A DNA stretch of 64,000 nucleotides from Vanilla planifolia (taxonomy: Eukaryota; Streptophyta; Magnoliopsida; Asparagales; Orchidaceae), in contig CM043872.1 of the NCBI GenBank assembly GCA_023846275.1, positions 26,526,670-26,590,669 on the forward strand. Reading direction: 5' to 3'. Of the stretch, positions 62,172 to 64,000 are shown piece after piece. Each line of letters begins with the position of its first letter. Position 1 is the stretch's first letter. The notes under the pieces were generated by a model. That model was given only the letters and a program-made list of their open reading frames with translations, was not told the origin of the DNA and ran no database searches. The translations under genes and the position numbers were made by a program.

Positions 62172-63095
62172 AACAAACTAATGTATGAGAAATAAAGTGA
62201 TAACTAATAACCATAAGTAAATAAACCTACAAATCAAAATTTTTTCATGTTGTTTAGTTTATTTTAAATTTTTAGATTTTACTTTTGTTGGGATATAATT
62301 TTTTTTACTATTATCCTCTAGATCCAATAACCAATATCCATATCTGTATGACCTTTGTCTATAGACATAATAAGCTAACATCCATCCCTATATGGTATCT
62401 TAATGTTGGCTATTCTATACAAAATATTAATGACATTATATATAATAAGATTATCTGTTACACCCTTGTGTTTGATGAGTCAAGCATAAATATGTATATT
62501 TTATTTGTGCTTGATTTTAAGTAAAATTGTTACTAATTAATTAAATCAAGCCATGTATTTTAGATGTCTAAAATAATGGTCTCTAAGGGCCTTGAGGTCA
62601 TGGCATACTTTAAGGAAATTTGAGACATGCACAAGATTTTTTATAATTGAATTTCTTTTTATTTCTCTTGAATTTGATATGTCCAAACTTTGAGATTATG
62701 AGGCACACTAGTATTATTAATATTTAAAAATATTATAAAATTATTTAATAATGAATTTTGATTTTTGGGCCAAGCATATTTGACAAAATGTATAGATATT
62801 GGTATTTGATTTTTTAATATTGCTTTGGAATTGTTTTTCATGAATTTCTTTTCATAGCTATTTAAATAACTTATAATACTATAAGAATATAAAATTATCT
62901 TTATACATTTATATTCAAATTTTTGGCACAAAAATTCGTCAAAAATACCCTAAAACAGCTGAAGTATAGGGAAAATGCACTGTAGCAATGGGCGGGTCGA
63001 CCCGGCGCGAAAACAGCCCATCCAGGTCTTTTAGAAATTAAAAATTTAATTTAAAAATAAAAATTTAGTTGACCCGAGAAGGTCGGAAAAAAAAA

Positions 63096-63247
63096 CCAAG
63101 CCCGCCCAAAGCCCGCCGAGAGGAGCTCGGCTAGCGCTGGTCAACGGTCAAATCAACAGTGCCTGGCTAAGCCAAGCCCGCCCAAAGCCCGCTGAGAGTA
63201 GCTCGGCTAGGTCAAACTGCAGCGCGTTCAACAGTCAATGAACAATG
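63096..63247 (+). repeat. 76-bp tandem repeat in the U3-like region
   Basis: CCAAGCCCGCCCAAAGCCCG at 63096 recurs at 63172. Both are followed by GAGAG.AGCTCGGCTAG, a TCAAC-rich spacer and GCYTGGCTAAG. Confidence 0.85.
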
Positions 63248-63429
63248 CTTGGCTAAGTCAACCCGAACCAGGTGATCAAGTCCTGGTCAAGGAAGGCGGG
63301 AGCCAACCCTAAAGAGGATCGCAATGTAAACAGGGTGGATTTCTTATATAGCTCTCCAACACTTCCTTATACACAATGTGGGACTAAAAATCCCAGTTTC
63401 AGCCTTCGCGGGATCTAATGGCTCAGATC

Positions 63430-63650
63430 AAGCCCGCCCGGATCCAACACACAGGATTCATCCCGTAAGGTAAAATCTGTGTCGTTCATCTTTGCGCCCG
63501 GATCCTACGTACGGGATTAAATCGCATAAACGGTAATAGCGAGATTTAATCCGTATCGTTCGATTACTCGCCCAGATCCAACTCTCTGGATTAAGCCCGA
63601 ACGGTAAAATGCGTAAATCAATCTGCGCCATTCGTTTTTGGGCCTGGATT
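63430..63650 (+). repeat. Degenerate 60-75 bp U3 repeats
   Basis: Units starting GCCCGGATCCAAC (about 63435), GCCCGGATCCTAC (63496), GCCCAGATCCAAC (63570) and GCCTGGATTGGAC (about 63641) each contain, except the truncated last one, GGATTA/GGATTC, then CC-GTAA/CGGTAA, and a TCGTT/TCGTTCG-like end. Confidence 0.65.
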
Positions 63651-63738
63651 GGACGGTGGCTGTTTTTCTTCCGTTGCCCAAACAACTAATTAATTTTTAG
63701 AGCCGTTGGAGGTGTTTTTAGAGCTCAAATTTGAGCTC

Positions 63739-63747
63739 TATAAATAG
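63739..63747 (+). promoter_or_regulatory. TATA box of the right-edge LTR
   Basis: TATAAATAG, a full plant consensus, directly abutting a perfect 22-bp palindrome (63719-63740). Transcription would begin about 30 bp downstream. Confidence 0.65.
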
Positions 63748-64000
63748 GGAAAATTGATGTATTTTTCAGTTTAACCTTTGCTAAATTTTTCAAAGATTTC
63801 AGATCTCAAAATTCGAGCACTCAAGCAAAAACGGTGCATCCAAGCTCAAAAAGCAAAGCTGCAAGAAGGCTATTGGAATTAGAGGTTTTTCAATTATTTC
63901 TCAATTTCTATCCCTCTAATTTGTCGATTGTGTGTGCCTCCTCTTTTCTCCTATTTCTCTTAAGTTTTTTGTCAATCGTTGTACTTTTCATTTTGGGGCA

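Larger units (their letters stand above)
62456..64000 (+). mobile_element. Probable LTR (5' part) running off the right edge
   Basis: A border-like TGTTACACCCTTGTG occurs at 62456, matching the TGTTACACCC starts of gypsy LTRs. A GC-rich U3-like region (62990-63660) follows, then a strong TATA box at 63739 and a leader of mixed composition to the window end. The 3' border and primer site are not in the window, so length, family and target duplication (which would be TTATC) cannot be confirmed. Confidence 0.45.

Noticed and set aside
1..64000. tRNA, rRNA or CRISPR loci
   Set aside because: I looked for tRNA TPsiC-arm-like GGTTCGA motifs and regular spacer arrays. Only weak isolated motifs (for example 11690, 29310) were found and none folds into a convincing cloverleaf by eye; CRISPR is not expected in plant DNA.

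Overview
This is nuclear DNA from a flowering plant. It has spliceosomal introns, AT-rich gene-poor sequence, decayed Ty1-copia and Ty3-gypsy retrotransposons, and a plant-type pectinesterase-inhibitor gene. The intronless inhibitor gene and exon 1 of the stress-protein gene are very GC-rich against an AT-rich background. That is suggestive of, but not proof of, a monocot. I could not assign a species.

Four protein-coding genes can be supported, all on the minus strand. (1) 19-7221: a TMEM205/DUF4149-like membrane protein of 211 aa in 3 exons, with a 6.4 kb second intron containing a copia remnant. (2) 8035-28620: a mitochondrial Lon protease, 993 aa, whose 20 exons join in frame throughout. 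It contains one GC-AG intron, one 87-nt stop-free intron and an 8.3 kb intron 12 that holds another copia remnant. (3) 34841-35530: a secreted pectin methylesterase/invertase inhibitor-like protein with a proline-rich N-terminal spacer. (4) 36356-50474: a universal stress protein of 164 aa in 4 exons, whose first intron is about 13 kb and contains a decayed Ty3-gypsy pol region, a diverged 71-78 bp tandem repeat and unidentified coding-like fragments.

The space between and beyond the genes is repeat-dominated. The clearest element is a 2.77 kb solo LTR at 31040-33809, flanked by a perfect 5-bp target duplication (ATAGC). It carries a TATA box, six GGTCCAGCG-type repeats, three hairpin-forming repeats with compensatory arm changes, and a 540-bp duplication separated by an inverted 83-bp copy. 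From 50.6 to 62.4 kb the sequence is AT-rich with fragments of old retrotransposons. From 62456 to the right edge there is a probable LTR with a GC-rich U3, clustered TTGAC cores, repeated U3 units and a 22-bp perfect palindrome at the TATA box.

The genes do not form a pathway or operon; they are independent housekeeping, stress and cell-wall genes. I found no clearly new multi-gene system. The most unusual signals are the structured repeats inside the solo LTR and unusual splicing features in the Lon gene.
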